From NCBI RefSeq assembly GCF_018614915.1, contig NZ_JAGGNU010000018.1, positions 82,817 to 146,816 of the forward strand: a stretch of DNA of 64,000 bases, written 5' to 3'. The notes beneath the pieces were generated by a model. That model was not told the origin of the DNA, made no database searches, and saw nothing but the letters and a program-made list of their open reading frames with translations. The DNA is from Variovorax paradoxus. Lineage in GTDB: Bacteria; Pseudomonadota; Gammaproteobacteria; Burkholderiales; Burkholderiaceae_C. This document shows positions 20,476 to 29,894 of this stretch, in pieces. Position 1 is the stretch's first letter. The number at the start of each line of letters is the position of its first letter. The position numbers and the translations under genes are program-made.

Positions 20476-21595
20476 GGAATTGCCAAGGAGCTTCAGCGCC
20501 CGTCGCCCATGCGCCAACGCCGGCAAGAAAGCGATCGGCGGCGTCGAGTTCGCTGGCTGCGATCCATTCGTTTGGCTGATGCGCTTGGGCGATGGCGCCA
20601 GGTCCGCAGACCAATGAAGGAATGCCGGCCTGCTGAAAGAAGCCTGCCTCGGTTCCGAACGGGATCTCGCCCGGCGGCCACAGCGCACCCAAGGTTCGGG
20701 CAACATTCACGGCAACGCCGTCACTTTCCGCCGCGAGCCCCGGCACCCCCGCGAGCTGTGTCATCTCGACTCCTACGCCCGGCGGAACAGCCGCCAGCAG
20801 TTGCTCGATCTCGACTCTCACGACTGCTGCACTTGCCTCGTCCGGCGGCCGGAACTCCCACAGCACTTCGCAGCATCCGGGGACGATGTTGATGGCAGTC
20901 CCGCCGCTGATACGGCCGACATTGAAGGTGGTGCGATTGCCCTGCATGGGGAGCGTGCGCCCGAGGCTTGCCAACTGTGCAATCAGCAGCGCTGCCGGCT
21001 CGATGGCGCTGATGCCCAAGGCCGGATCGCCGGAATGGGCCGGGCGGCCGCGGAAGGTGGCCCGATGACCATAGAAGCCTCGGTGAGCCAGTCCGATGCG
21101 CATTTGCGTCGGTTCGCCGATGATGGCAAGCGCCGGCGGCGGAACATGGGCGCGCATGTCGGCGATCAGGCGCGGAACGCCGAAGCATCCCACCTCCTCG
21201 TCATAAGAGAGCGCGAGGTGGATGGGCCGGCTCGGATTCGCGCTGCGCCACGACGGCACGGCGGCGAGGCACGCCGCGATGAAACCCTTCATGTCGGCAG
21301 ATCCTCGACCGTGAAATCGGCCATCGCGTTCAACCAGCGTGAAGGGATCGGAATCCCAGACCTGATCGTCGACCGGAACCACGTCGGTATGTCCGGACAG
21401 GACGATGCCGCCCGCTGCCTCCGGGCCGATCGTCGCCAGCAGGTTGGCTTTCGCACCATCGTCGCTGTGGACCAGCCGGACCTTGACGCCATGTCCGCCC
21501 AGGTACTCGGCGATCCAGGCGATGAGATCCAGGTTGGATCGATGAGAGGTCGTATCGAAGGCGACCAGGATGCGGAGAAGCTCGACCGTGTTCAT
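20441..21595 (-). CDS. M20 family deacylase, acetylornithine deacetylase-like (ArgE/DapE)
   Basis: A 384-residue zinc hydrolase. Metal-site motifs are clear: [15 protein letters not shown] with [10 protein letters not shown] (the bridging Asp), [11 protein letters not shown] for the catalytic Glu pair, and a C-terminal [12 protein letters not shown] histidine. The dimerisation domain carries [18 protein letters not shown], close to ArgE, so N-acetylornithine or a related N-acyl amino acid is the likely substrate. It is the last gene of a minus-strand run with araC, alaX and eamA, pointing to amino-acid metabolism or export. Third-position GC is visibly lower than in the urease genes, and the 3' end runs 35 bp into ureG, so this block looks inserted. 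Confidence 0.88.
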   Translation of the reverse strand: MNTVELLRILVAFDTTSHRSNLDLIAWIAEYLGGHGVKVRLVHSDDGAKANLLATIGPEAAGGIVLSGHTDVVPVDDQVWDSDPFTLVERDGRFHGRGSADMKGFIAACLAAVPSWRSANPSRPIHLALSYDEEVGCFGVPRLIADMRAHVPPPALAIIGEPTQMRIGLAHRGFYGHRATFRGRPAHSGDPALGISAIEPAALLIAQLASLGRTLPMQGNRTTFNVGRISGGTAINIVPGCCEVLWEFRPPDEASAAVVRVEIEQLLAAVPPGVGVEMTQLAGVPGLAAESDGVAVNVARTLGALWPPGEIPFGTEAGFFQQAGIPSLVCGPGAIAQAHQPNEWIAASELDAADRFLAGVGAWATGAEAPWQFLSRRRACRAFR

Positions 21596-21609
21596 GATCG
21601 GGCAGGAGA

Positions 21610-22506
21610 TCAGCGTCGCGTCGCGACGAAGAAACCAAGCAGGATGAGTGTGATGCCGGCGATATGGAAGGCATGCACGGGTTCTCGTAGAACGAGGAAA
21701 GCGAGGAGCGCGGTGAACAGCGCGACGAGGTGGAACGAGACGCCAGTCACCGTCGCACCGAGCGTTGCGACGCAGCGACTCCAAAGAATGAAGGCGAACA
21801 AGGAAGCGAAGACTCCTATGTAGAGGACGGCTCCGACCGAGGCTGGATCGGTCGGGATGTGCGCACCGCGCGCGAGTTCGAATACCCAGAAGGGCATCAG
21901 GACCACAAGTCCGGAAGCCATGGTTGCAGCCAGAAACACCAACGGATCGATCGCTGCGGGCTTGCGCCGGAGAAGAACGGAATACACGGCGTAGTTGGAG
22001 ACGGCCAGGAGCACGAGAAGCTCACCGCCGTCCCATCGCAGCGCGAGAAGGCCGGCGAGGTCGCCGCGCGCTGCGATCCAGGCGACGCCGACGAAAGAGA
22101 TGGCGATCCCGAAAAGCGCCTTCCAGGTGATGCGTTCGATGCCAAGGGCCACCGCGGCGAGCGGGACCATGAGAGGCAGTGTCGAGTTGAGGAAGGCGAC
22201 GCTCGCGGCCGGCACGGTCTGCAAGGCGAGATATCCCAGTGCGTTGTAGCCGGCAACGCCGAAGGCGCCGCAGGCTGCAATGAGCAACCAATGTCGTGCG
22301 AGAAGGTCCCGCTCCCGCCAAGCCTGTCGCCAAACGAAGGGCGCCAGAGCTGCGAGCGCCACGACCCAGCGGCCGACGGCGAGGGACACAGGGGGAAAGA
22401 CAGGTCCGAGCGCGCGGCCCAGGACGAGGTTCCCGGCCCAGAAGGCCGGTGGCACCCATAGAAGCCAGATGGGCTGGGCCCAGAGGGCAAGGAGCGACTT
22501 GTGCAT
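21610..22506 (-). CDS. EamA/DMT superfamily transporter
   Basis: A 298-residue integral membrane protein with about ten hydrophobic segments arranged as two EamA repeats (residues about 10-140 and 150-290). Typical blocks are WVPPAFWAGNLVLGRAL, NALGYLALQTVPAASVAFLNSTLPLMVPL and, in the second half, AVLYIGVFASLFAFILWSRCVATLGA. Members usually export amino acids or other metabolites; the specificity is not visible. The ATG at 22506 abuts the alaX stop and the stop lies 14 bp before the M20 gene, consistent with one transcript. Confidence 0.88.
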   Translation of the reverse strand: MHKSLLALWAQPIWLLWVPPAFWAGNLVLGRALGPVFPPVSLAVGRWVVALAALAPFVWRQAWRERDLLARHWLLIAACGAFGVAGYNALGYLALQTVPAASVAFLNSTLPLMVPLAAVALGIERITWKALFGIAISFVGVAWIAARGDLAGLLALRWDGGELLVLLAVSNYAVYSVLLRRKPAAIDPLVFLAATMASGLVVLMPFWVFELARGAHIPTDPASVGAVLYIGVFASLFAFILWSRCVATLGATVTGVSFHLVALFTALLAFLVLREPVHAFHIAGITLILLGFFVATRR

Positions 22507-23226
22507 CTACACGCCCCGGAGCCCGATGCGGACGCGACGGTTGTACCGGCCCTTGTTCTCGATCTTGAGGATTCGAATCGGTCGTGAGGCGCCGGTCGAG
22601 TCGAGATGCGTTCCACCGCATGCCTGCCGGTCAAGCGTGGCGATCTCGATGATGCGGATGAGGCCTTCCGACGAAGGGGGCGGCGCCACGGAGCGGGAGC
22701 GCAGCAGTCCTTTCTCGCCTTGGGCTGCAGTGACGCAGACATGGCTTGCTTCGACGGCCAGATCTCGAGCGACGATATCGTTCAGTTCCGGCTCGAGTGC
22801 CCGCAAGCGATCGTTGTCGGCGTCGGGCAGGTCGAAGTCGATGCGCGCGGTCCCGTCCTCATTCATCTGCACGCCTGTCACCAAGGCGCCGTCGAAATCC
22901 CTGAAAACCAGCGCGTTCAGGACGTGCAGGTCGGTGTGGAGCTCTCGCATGAGCTGCCGAAAGACGGGGTCAACCTCCGCTTGAACTTCGCCCGTGATCT
23001 CGATGCCGCCGGAGAGCCTGATCCAGACGGCATCCCCCTCCTCGGAAAAGCCGGCGACCGGCACCTCCCCGCCGTGCCATCGAACGATCCCCCGGTCCGG
23101 AAGCTGTCCGCCGCCGCCGGGATAAAAGGGATGCCGGGAAAGAAGAACTGCCCCAGGCCGCGCCTCGAGCACCTTGGCATCCAACCGCAATACTTCAGAA
23201 TTCTCTTGGCAGAAGAGTCGTGTCAT
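22507..23226 (-). CDS. Alanyl-tRNA editing protein, AlaX type
   Basis: A 239-residue stand-alone editing domain related to the alanyl-tRNA synthetase editing domain. It has the opening RHPFYPGGGGQLPDRG and the zinc ligands of the family: HTDLH (His97, His101) and CGGTHL (Cys203, His207). Such proteins hydrolyse Ser-tRNA(Ala) or Gly-tRNA(Ala); some homologues next to transporters act on related free compounds instead. It sits 77 bp after araC and directly before the DMT exporter, so it could protect against a toxic amino-acid analogue handled by the same operon; that is inference. Confidence 0.9.
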   Translation of the reverse strand: MTRLFCQENSEVLRLDAKVLEARPGAVLLSRHPFYPGGGGQLPDRGIVRWHGGEVPVAGFSEEGDAVWIRLSGGIEITGEVQAEVDPVFRQLMRELHTDLHVLNALVFRDFDGALVTGVQMNEDGTARIDFDLPDADNDRLRALEPELNDIVARDLAVEASHVCVTAAQGEKGLLRSRSVAPPPSSEGLIRIIEIATLDRQACGGTHLDSTGASRPIRILKIENKGRYNRRVRIGLRGV

Positions 23227-23303
23227 GGGTTGCCCTACTGGTTGGCGCCAGCATGGCAGGACAGCTCCAAATGCTATTGGTCAGAATTTGTTGCAGCGGC
23301 AGT

Positions 23304-24152
23304 TCAGCTCGTACGCGCGTGCACGTACTGGAGTGGGGTCATGCCGAATGTGCGTTTGAAGTGCTTGTTCAGGGCACTCTGATCGTAGAAGCCTGATGCG
23401 AGTGCCGCGTCGACGACGGATCGGCCCGCCTGAAGCCGTCGTATGGCAGCCCTGAGACGCAACTGGGTCAGATAGGTGTGCGGGGTCAGCCCGATCGATC
23501 GGTTGAACGCCCCGATCAACTGGAACGGCGTCAAATTTGCAACCGCGCCCATCTGCTCGAGAGTCAGGCGCTCCGCGTAGCAGTCGCGCATCAACTCCAG
23601 CACGGGCGCGAGCACGCGTGCATCCGCTGGTGCTCCGGGCACATGTTGCTCTGCCTGTCCGTGCCTTTGAAACAAGGCGCCGAAGCTGCGCACCAGCAAC
23701 TCCCGATGAAGCAAGCGGTCCTGCTCTCCATCCAGGGCGCGATGAAACTCCAGGAAGCGTGTGACGAGATCCTGGTCGTGAAAGACATTCGAGGTGAAAT
23801 ACAGAGGTCGATCGATTCCCAGTGATGTCAGAACGTCCTTGATGCCCGGCTCACCCAGATAGAAGGATCGGTAACGCCAACGCTCGCTGCCGCCCATGCG
23901 GCCTGAATGAGGTTCAGCAGGGTTGAATACGAGAAGCGCTCGCTGATGGGCGATATCCGTACGCCCACGGCTCTTGAACTCCGAACCGCCTACCTCGGTG
24001 GCCGCGACAACGAAGGAATCGTGGACGTGGGGTGCGTAGTCATGCGTGGTGAAGTCCGCATGAAGCATGTCCATCCCTGGCAGGCCAGGCGCGTGCCAGT
24101 ATCGCGACTTGTTGCGGGGGTCCAGGCGAGCCAACGAGACATCCTTTCGCAT
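23304..24152 (-). CDS. AraC family transcriptional regulator
   Basis: A 282-residue regulator with an N-terminal cupin-like sensing domain (DYAPHVHDSFVVAATEVGGSEF, then LVFNPAEPHSG, the cupin-type histidines) and a C-terminal double HTH_18 domain (about 180-280: LTLEQMGAVANLTPFQLIGAFNRSIG and ALASGFYDQSALNKHFKRTFGMTPLQYV). AraC-type sensors of this build often detect amino acids. It lies upstream of alaX-eamA-M20 on the same strand with a 77-bp gap that may hold the regulated promoter, so it is the probable local regulator. GC content is lower than average for the window. Confidence 0.9.
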   Translation of the reverse strand: MRKDVSLARLDPRNKSRYWHAPGLPGMDMLHADFTTHDYAPHVHDSFVVAATEVGGSEFKSRGRTDIAHQRALLVFNPAEPHSGRMGGSERWRYRSFYLGEPGIKDVLTSLGIDRPLYFTSNVFHDQDLVTRFLEFHRALDGEQDRLLHRELLVRSFGALFQRHGQAEQHVPGAPADARVLAPVLELMRDCYAERLTLEQMGAVANLTPFQLIGAFNRSIGLTPHTYLTQLRLRAAIRRLQAGRSVVDAALASGFYDQSALNKHFKRTFGMTPLQYVHARTS

Positions 24153-24176
24153 CGCAATCCATTTTGCGACGGTACG

Positions 24177-24701
24177 CTAAAGCTCGCCCGCATCCTTGAG
24201 TTGACGCGCCTTGTAGACCACGCGCACGCTGGCGCGGTGCGGATCGCTCTTCTGGTGCTGCGCGTAGATGTCGGTGTCGCCCTGCACCCAGGCCGCGTAG
24301 TCGCTGCCCGGATCGCTCGATGCAAGTTCGGGACCGAAGGCGCCGCGACCCCAGGCCACGATGTCGGCAAAGGCGGACGCGCCCAGATCGGGCTCCGCCT
24401 GGGCCGCGGCCGCCCATTCCACGCGCCGCAGTTGTCCGCCGCCGAAATAGAAGACCGGCTCAAAGGACAAGCCCGACACGGTCACCGGCGCCGCGCGCCA
24501 GCTGCCTGCCAGGCCGCCGGCCAGGCGCTGCGGCCGCGGCACGCGCTCGAGCCCGGGCAACGCGGCCTGCAGCGCTTCGGCCGTCATGCCCAGGTGCACG
24601 CCGGGCGGCAATGCCTGGGCCTGCGAGGCAGCGGCGGCAGCCAGCAGGACGGCAGCGGCGGCGAGTGCGCGAAACGGTCGATAAGCGGGAGTCGAGAGCA
24701 T
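24177..24701 (-). CDS. Hypothetical periplasmic protein
   Basis: A 174-residue protein with a clear signal peptide (about 1-29, ending AAAASQAQA) and a mature region without membrane segments. LPPGVHLGMTAEALQAALPGLERV resembles the short helical SmpA/OmlA-like opening seen in some lipoprotein-like folds, but the identity is not established. Codon use returns to the high-GC style of the window. It stops 24 bp upstream of the AraC gene start on the same strand and is not obviously part of that unit. Confidence 0.7.
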   Translation of the reverse strand: MLSTPAYRPFRALAAAAVLLAAAAASQAQALPPGVHLGMTAEALQAALPGLERVPRPQRLAGGLAGSWRAAPVTVSGLSFEPVFYFGGGQLRRVEWAAAAQAEPDLGASAFADIVAWGRGAFGPELASSDPGSDYAAWVQGDTDIYAQHQKSDPHRASVRVVYKARQLKDAGEL

Positions 24702-24898
24702 GACGGCGCGAAAGAACGAAAGCCGGGTCTGAGCGCCGGAAGCGCCGGAAGTTCAGCCGGCGGCGTATTTGCCTGATACCCCCAAATTGTCCGAGCGATC
24801 GAGCAATGCTTCACACCTTCGGGAGGTCATACGCCGTCGGGCTTATTTCTTGCTGAACCCGAAAATCCGATACTGCCGTAACGAATACGAAAGTTCCT

Positions 24899-25168
24899 AT
24901 GGCCTCCGAAGCAACCTTTCATTCCGCAACCAGCAGCGTCCAGTTCGCGATCTACCCCGACGGGTACGACGGCGCACGCATCCTTGCCAGGATCGACGAA
25001 GAGGCGCTGCACGCCCGCTTCCATGCACCGAAGGGCGACACCGAACTGGTGCGCGCCTACGCCGAGAACGCCGACTCCATCGACGCCCTGGCGACCGCCC
25101 GCTACCGCGAGAACCCAATGGCGGCGATCTGCCTGCACAGCACGGATTTCCAGGCCAGCGGCTACTAG
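24899..25168 (+). CDS. Small conserved protein, DUF1488-like
   Basis: An 89-residue cytosolic protein. A strand-rich start (SSVQFAIYPDG), a short ARIDEEALHARF segment and a C-terminal ICLHSTDFQASG resemble the DUF1488 pattern, in which a small alpha-beta domain ends with a TSDF-like motif; the family is a tentative match from memory. It has no operon partner upstream: the 197 bp before it is AT-rich at 24820-24898 and probably contains its promoter. A VOC protein gene follows 69 bp later. Confidence 0.6.
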   Translation: MASEATFHSATSSVQFAIYPDGYDGARILARIDEEALHARFHAPKGDTELVRAYAENADSIDALATARYRENPMAAICLHSTDFQASGY

Positions 25169-25237
25169 GCCGTCCGGCCCGGTTCGGCCCGAGACCGACC
25201 TGAGTTCCAATGGCATCTGCCGAAGAGGAGATGCACC

Positions 25238-25621
25238 ATGTCGAACTTCATCCAGGTCACGCCTTTCATGCACGTCGCCGAGCTCGACCGTGCCCTCGCT
25301 TTCTTCACCGACATCCTCGGATTCACGGTCGGCTACCGCGAAGGCGGTTATGCCTACCTGCACCGCGAGAAGGTGGGCTTTCGCCTTCTCGAGCTGGAAA
25401 AGGGGTGCGCCGTGCCTCCCGGCGACCGGCGCTACACCTCCTACATCGACGTGGTCGATCTCGACAGGCTCCATGCCGAGCTCAAGCCGAAGCTCGACAC
25501 CCTCCCCGAGAAGGACGTCTACGGCCCGGTCGACCAGGCGTACGGCCAGCGCGAGCTGCTGGTGCTGGGGCCCGACGGCAACCTGATCGCGTTCGGGCAG
25601 GCGATCAAGAAGGCAGCCTGA
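25238..25621 (+). CDS. VOC superfamily protein (glyoxalase/bleomycin-resistance type)
   Basis: A 127-residue single-domain vicinal-oxygen-chelate protein. TPFMHVAELDRALAFFTDILGFTVGYREGGYAYLHRE is the N-terminal beta-alpha-beta-beta module and YTSYIDVVDLDRLHAELKP with RELLVLGPDGNLIAFGQ the second. Members bind a metal for isomerisation or dioxygenation, or simply sequester antibiotics; no substrate is visible. AGAGGAG at about 9 bp precedes the ATG. The racemase gene starts 4 bp after its stop, so the two are cotranscribed. Confidence 0.88.
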   Translation: MSNFIQVTPFMHVAELDRALAFFTDILGFTVGYREGGYAYLHREKVGFRLLELEKGCAVPPGDRRYTSYIDVVDLDRLHAELKPKLDTLPEKDVYGPVDQAYGQRELLVLGPDGNLIAFGQAIKKAA

Positions 25622-25625
25622 GCGC

Positions 25626-26315
25626 ATGCCGCTGCACATCGGAATCGTCGGCTGCTCCGCCGAAGGCGCCGCGCTTTGCTACAAGACCCTCTGCGCCGAG
25701 GGCGCCGAGCTTCTGGGCCCGCATGCCCACCCTGAAGTCTCGATGCACACGCCCTCGCTGGCCGAGTACGTCCAGTGCCTCGACCGCGGCGACCTGCAAG
25801 GCGTGGGCGAGCTGATGCTCGCATCGGCGCGCAAGCTCGCGACCATCGGCGCCGACTTCCTGGTCTGCCCCGACAACACCATCCACCAGGCGCTGCCGCT
25901 GATCGAGGCGCGCTCGCCGCTGCCCTGGTTGCACATCGCCGAAGTGGTGGCGGCAGAGGCCGTCGAGCGCGGCTTCCGCCGGCTCGGCCTGACCGGCACG
26001 CGCTGGCTGGTCGACAGCACGGTCTATCCCGAAAAGCTGGCGGCGCGCGGGCTGGCCTGCCTGCGGCCGAATGATGCCGAGCGCGACGAGGTCCAGCGCA
26101 TCATCATGGACGAGCTGGTCTACGGCGTGTTCAAACCCGAGTCGGTGGCGCGCTTCCAGCAGCTCATCGGGCGCATGAAGGACGAAGGCTGCGATGCCGT
26201 CATCCTCGGCTGCACCGAAATTCCGCTCATCATCCACGAGGCGAATTCACCGCTGCCGCTGCTCGACTCCACGCGCCTGCTGGCGCGTGCGGCGCTGCGG
26301 CGGGCTGTGCGCTAA
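25626..26315 (+). CDS. Aspartate/glutamate racemase family protein
   Basis: A 229-residue cofactor-independent racemase of the Asp/Glu family. The N-terminal half has IGIVGCSAEGAALCY and the first catalytic cysteine in LVCPDNTIH; the second is in VILGCTEIPLII. Both Cys are present, so a two-base mechanism is possible. YgeA-like broad-specificity racemases are the nearest type. It follows the VOC gene closely and converges on the carboxylase alpha gene with a 4-base overlap of stop codons. Confidence 0.88.
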   Translation: MPLHIGIVGCSAEGAALCYKTLCAEGAELLGPHAHPEVSMHTPSLAEYVQCLDRGDLQGVGELMLASARKLATIGADFLVCPDNTIHQALPLIEARSPLPWLHIAEVVAAEAVERGFRRLGLTGTRWLVDSTVYPEKLAARGLACLRPNDAERDEVQRIIMDELVYGVFKPESVARFQQLIGRMKDEGCDAVILGCTEIPLIIHEANSPLPLLDSTRLLARAALRRAVR

Positions 26316-28264
26316 GGCAGCGCCAGTTCCGCCACCACGCGGCTGGCCGCGACCTGGTCGCCGGCCTTCACATGCAAGGCCGTCACCCGGCCCGAGGACG
26401 GCGCCGCATGCACGTGCTCCATCTTCATGGCTTCCAGCGTCACGATGGGCTGGCCGGCTTCGACGATGTCGCCGACGGCCACCATCACCGCGACCACGCG
26501 GCCGTTCATCGATGCGCGCAGCTTGCCGTCGCCGGCCGCGTCGCCGGCCTTGCGTGCGGCAACGCGCGTGCGGTCTTCCAGGCGGAACTGGCGGCCGCGG
26601 TAGTGCAGGAGCAGCAGCGCGCCGTCACGATGGCAGGCCGCGCGTTCGGCCAGGCCGTTGCAGGCGAAGCGCACAAAGGTCTGCGTCCGTTCGAGCAGCT
26701 CGATCCCGAAGGCGAGCTCCCCGACGTGCACCTCAAAGCCACCGGTCCGTCCAGGCACGACGCTGGCGTCGAGCGTGCGCCCGTCCTGCGTGAAGCGCAG
26801 CGAGATGGGCAGCGTGTGCGTCATGCGGCGGCCCGCGCGCTCTGCGGCGCCTTCGCAAAGGAGCACGGCCGCCAGCGCGGCAACGCGCTCATCCGTCGCG
26901 CTGTCGGGTGCAAGCAGTTCTTCGAAATGCTCCTCGATGAAGGCGGTGCTCGCCCCGCCCGCGGCGAATACCGGGTGCGCGAGGCAGCGATGCAGGAAGG
27001 CCTGGTTGGTGCTCACGCCCAGCGCCACGGCCTCCTCGAGGCCTGCCATCAGTTTGCGGCGCGCCTCCTCGCGCGTGCGGCCGTGCGCGACGAGCTTGGC
27101 GATCATCGAGTCGTAGAAAGGCGGAATCTCGGCGCCCGGGAAGAGCGCCTCTTCGACGCGCAACTGCGGCGGCATGCGCCACAGCGCCATGGTGCCGCTC
27201 TGGGGCATGAAGCCCTGCGCGGCATCTTCCGCGCAGAGGCGGACCTCGATCGCGTGGCCGTCGAAGCGCACATCTTCCTGCGCGAGCGGCAGGGCCTCGC
27301 CCGCGGCGACGCGCAACTGCAGTTCCACCAGGTCGAGGCCGGTGACGGCCTCGGTGACCGGATGCTCCACCTGCAGCCGCGTGTTCATCTCCATGAAGTA
27401 GTAGTTGCCTTCGCTGTCGAGCAGGAATTCGAGCGTGCCCGCGCCCTCGTAGCCGATGGCCTTCGCCGCTGCCACTGCCGTGGCACCCATGCGCTCGCGC
27501 AGCGCGGCATCGACGGCCGGCGAGGGTGCCTCCTCGATGAGCTTCTGGTGTCGGCGCTGCACCGAGCAGTCGCGCTCGCCGAGATGGATGGCATGGCCAT
27601 GGCGGTCGGCCACCACCTGGATCTCGATGTGGCGCGGCGCCACGAGCGCGCGCTCGAGAATGAGCTCCGGCTTGCCGAAGGCGCCCACTGCCTCGGAGCG
27701 CGCGCTCCGAAGCAGCTCGGGAAATTCCTTCGCCGACAAGGCGAGCCGCATGCCGCGCCCACCGCCGCCGGCACTGGCCTTGATCATCACCGGGAAGCCG
27801 ATGCGATCGGCCTCGGCGGCGAAGCGCGCATCGCTCTGCTCGTCGCCGTGGTAGCCGGGAATGCAGGGCACGCCGGCCGCCTGCATCAGCGTCTTGGCAC
27901 CGGCTTTCTGGCCCATGGCGGCAATCGCCTCGGCCGAAGGCCCGATGAACACCAGCCCGGCCCGCTTGCAGGCGCGGGCGAAGTCTTCGTTCTCCGCCAG
28001 GAAGCCGTAGCCCGGATGCACGGCATCCGCGCCCGCCGATGCAGCCGCTTCGAGGATGGCCGGGATGCACAGGTAGGACTGCGACGGCTGCGGCTCGCCA
28101 ATGCAGACCGCCTGGTCGGCCTCCCGCACATGGCGCGCGCCGGCATCTGCGGTGGAATACACGGCCACGCTGCGATAGCCGAGGGCGCGCGCGCTGCGCA
28201 TGATGCGCAGCGCGATCTCGCCGCGGTTGGCAATGAGGATCTTGTGAAACGGCGTGGATGGCAT
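26312..28264 (-). CDS. Biotin-dependent acyl-CoA carboxylase, alpha subunit (biotin carboxylase + BCCP)
   Basis: A 650-residue subunit with an N-terminal biotin carboxylase module (FHKILIANRGEIALRIMRSARALG, ATP-grasp KASAGGGGRGMR, ERDCSVQRRHQKLIEEAP, MEMNTRLQVEHPVTE), a middle BT-like linker and a C-terminal biotinyl domain with LEAMKMEH (biotin lysine near residue 614). It pairs with the carboxyltransferase encoded 10 bp upstream. The architecture is that of methylcrotonyl-CoA or geranyl-CoA carboxylases rather than of acetyl-CoA carboxylase. The neighbouring AtuA-like gene makes a branched or terpenoid acyl-CoA attractive, but the substrate is not proven. Confidence 0.92.
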   Translation of the reverse strand: MPSTPFHKILIANRGEIALRIMRSARALGYRSVAVYSTADAGARHVREADQAVCIGEPQPSQSYLCIPAILEAAASAGADAVHPGYGFLAENEDFARACKRAGLVFIGPSAEAIAAMGQKAGAKTLMQAAGVPCIPGYHGDEQSDARFAAEADRIGFPVMIKASAGGGGRGMRLALSAKEFPELLRSARSEAVGAFGKPELILERALVAPRHIEIQVVADRHGHAIHLGERDCSVQRRHQKLIEEAPSPAVDAALRERMGATAVAAAKAIGYEGAGTLEFLLDSEGNYYFMEMNTRLQVEHPVTEAVTGLDLVELQLRVAAGEALPLAQEDVRFDGHAIEVRLCAEDAAQGFMPQSGTMALWRMPPQLRVEEALFPGAEIPPFYDSMIAKLVAHGRTREEARRKLMAGLEEAVALGVSTNQAFLHRCLAHPVFAAGGASTAFIEEHFEELLAPDSATDERVAALAAVLLCEGAAERAGRRMTHTLPISLRFTQDGRTLDASVVPGRTGGFEVHVGELAFGIELLERTQTFVRFACNGLAERAACHRDGALLLLHYRGRQFRLEDRTRVAARKAGDAAGDGKLRASMNGRVVAVMVAVGDIVEAGQPIVTLEAMKMEHVHAAPSSGRVTALHVKAGDQVAASRVVAELALP

Positions 28265-28274
28265 GGAGAGGACT

Positions 28275-29894
28275 TCAGGGCCGCGCCACGGAGAACTGCA
28301 TCGCCTGCGGCCGGCGCAGCTCGGCATCGCGGCAGATCGAGAGCACCTCGGCGAGCACGGCGCGCGTGTCGCGCGGATCGATGACCCCGTCGTCGAGCAG
28401 GCGCGCGCTGGTGGTGAACACGCTGGTCTGGCTCTCGAAGCGCTCGATGATGCGCCGCTCCAGCTCGTCGAGCTTGGCCTGGTCCACCGTGCCCTTGCGC
28501 CGCATCGCGGCCTCAGTGACCATGACCATGGTGCCGGCCGCCTGCTCGGCGCCCATCACGGCGGTCCTGGCGTTGGGCCACGAGAAGCAGAAGCGCGGAT
28601 GGAAGCCGCGCCCGCACATGCCGTAGTTGCCGGCGCCGTAGGAGGCGCCGCAGTAGATCGTGATCTGCGGCACGGTGGCGTTGGTCACGGCCTGGATCAT
28701 CTTGGAGCCGTGCTTGATCATGCCGGCCTCCTCATGCGCCTTGCCGACCATGTAGCCGGTCGTGTTGCTGAGGTAGAGGATCGGCGTCCTCGCCTGGCAG
28801 CAGGCCTGGATGAAATGGGTCGCCTTGTTGGCGCCGTCGCTGTCGATGGGGCCGTTGTTGGTGACGACGCCGAGCGGCAGGCCTTCGATCTTGAGGTGGC
28901 CGACCACGGTGGCGCTGCCGTAGTTCTCGCCGAAGGCCAGGAACTCGGAATCGTCGGCGATGCGCGCGATCACCTGCCGCATGTCGACCGGGCGCTTGGG
29001 GTCCATCGGCATGATGCCCAGCAGTTCCTCGGCATCGTGCCGCGGCGGCTTGAAGCGGCGCGGCGGCTCGGCCGGCAGCGCGCGGTTCCAGTCGATGTGG
29101 GCGAGGATCTCGCGCGCGATGCGGATCGCATCGCGGTCATCCTCCGCCAGGTAGTCGCCCAATCCCGAGATCGAGGTGTGCATCAGGGCGCCACCCAGTT
29201 CCTCTTCGGTCGCGATCTCGCCGGTCGCGGCCTTGAGCAGCGGCGGCCCCGCGAGAAAGGCCCGCGAGCGGCCACGCACCATCACGATGTAGTCCGACAG
29301 GCCGGTCTGGTAGGCGCCGCCGGCGGTCGACGAGCCATGCGTCACGGTGATCACCGGCAGGCCGGCCGCGGACATGCGTGCGAGGTTGCGGAACAGGCTG
29401 CCGCCCTTGATGAACTCCTCGACCTTGTAGGCGAGCAGGTTGGCGCCGGCGCTCTCGACCAGCTGCACGTAGGGCAGCTTGTTCTCGAGCGCGATCTCCT
29501 GCATGCGCAGCGCCTTGTCGAGGCCCATGGGCTGCAGCGCGCCGGCATCGATGCCGGAATCGGAGGCATTGACCATCACGCGCACGCCCGAGACCCAGCC
29601 GATGCCGCCGATGATGCCGCCGCCCGGCACGCTCTGGTCGAGTTCGGGCTTGTCCATGCCCAGGCCGGCCAGCGATGCGATTTGGAGAAAGGGCGAGCCC
29701 GGGTCGAGCAGCAGCGAGACGCGCTCGCGCGGCAGCAGCTGGCCGCGCTGCTCGAAGCGCTCGCGCGAGCGGGCCGAAGTCGCCGCGCTGCGCGCCTCGC
29801 AGCTGCGCACGCGTTCGAGCAGTTCCAGCATGCCCTCGCGGTTGGCCTGGAAGGATTCGCTGTCGGGATCGATCGTCGACTCGATGCTTGCCAT
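28275..29894 (-). CDS. Acyl-CoA carboxylase, beta (carboxyltransferase) subunit
   Basis: A 539-residue carboxyltransferase of the MCC/GCC/PCC beta type. It has the two crotonase-like halves, with GGIIGGIGWVSGVRVMVNASD, ITVTHGSSTAGGAYQTGLSDY, then GVVTNNGPIDSDGANKATHFIQACCQARTPILYLSNTTGYMVG and YCGASYGAGNYGMCGRGFHPRFCFSWPNA. GYMVG followed by EEAGMIKHGSKMI is typical of methylcrotonyl/geranyl-CoA carboxylases. The ATG at 29894 is used; an in-frame ATG at 29921 would add nine residues. The gene is divergent from the AtuA-like gene with a 100-bp shared promoter region. Confidence 0.92.
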   Translation of the reverse strand: MASIESTIDPDSESFQANREGMLELLERVRSCEARSAATSARSRERFEQRGQLLPRERVSLLLDPGSPFLQIASLAGLGMDKPELDQSVPGGGIIGGIGWVSGVRVMVNASDSGIDAGALQPMGLDKALRMQEIALENKLPYVQLVESAGANLLAYKVEEFIKGGSLFRNLARMSAAGLPVITVTHGSSTAGGAYQTGLSDYIVMVRGRSRAFLAGPPLLKAATGEIATEEELGGALMHTSISGLGDYLAEDDRDAIRIAREILAHIDWNRALPAEPPRRFKPPRHDAEELLGIMPMDPKRPVDMRQVIARIADDSEFLAFGENYGSATVVGHLKIEGLPLGVVTNNGPIDSDGANKATHFIQACCQARTPILYLSNTTGYMVGKAHEEAGMIKHGSKMIQAVTNATVPQITIYCGASYGAGNYGMCGRGFHPRFCFSWPNARTAVMGAEQAAGTMVMVTEAAMRRKGTVDQAKLDELERRIIERFESQTSVFTTSARLLDDGVIDPRDTRAVLAEVLSICRDAELRRPQAMQFSVARP

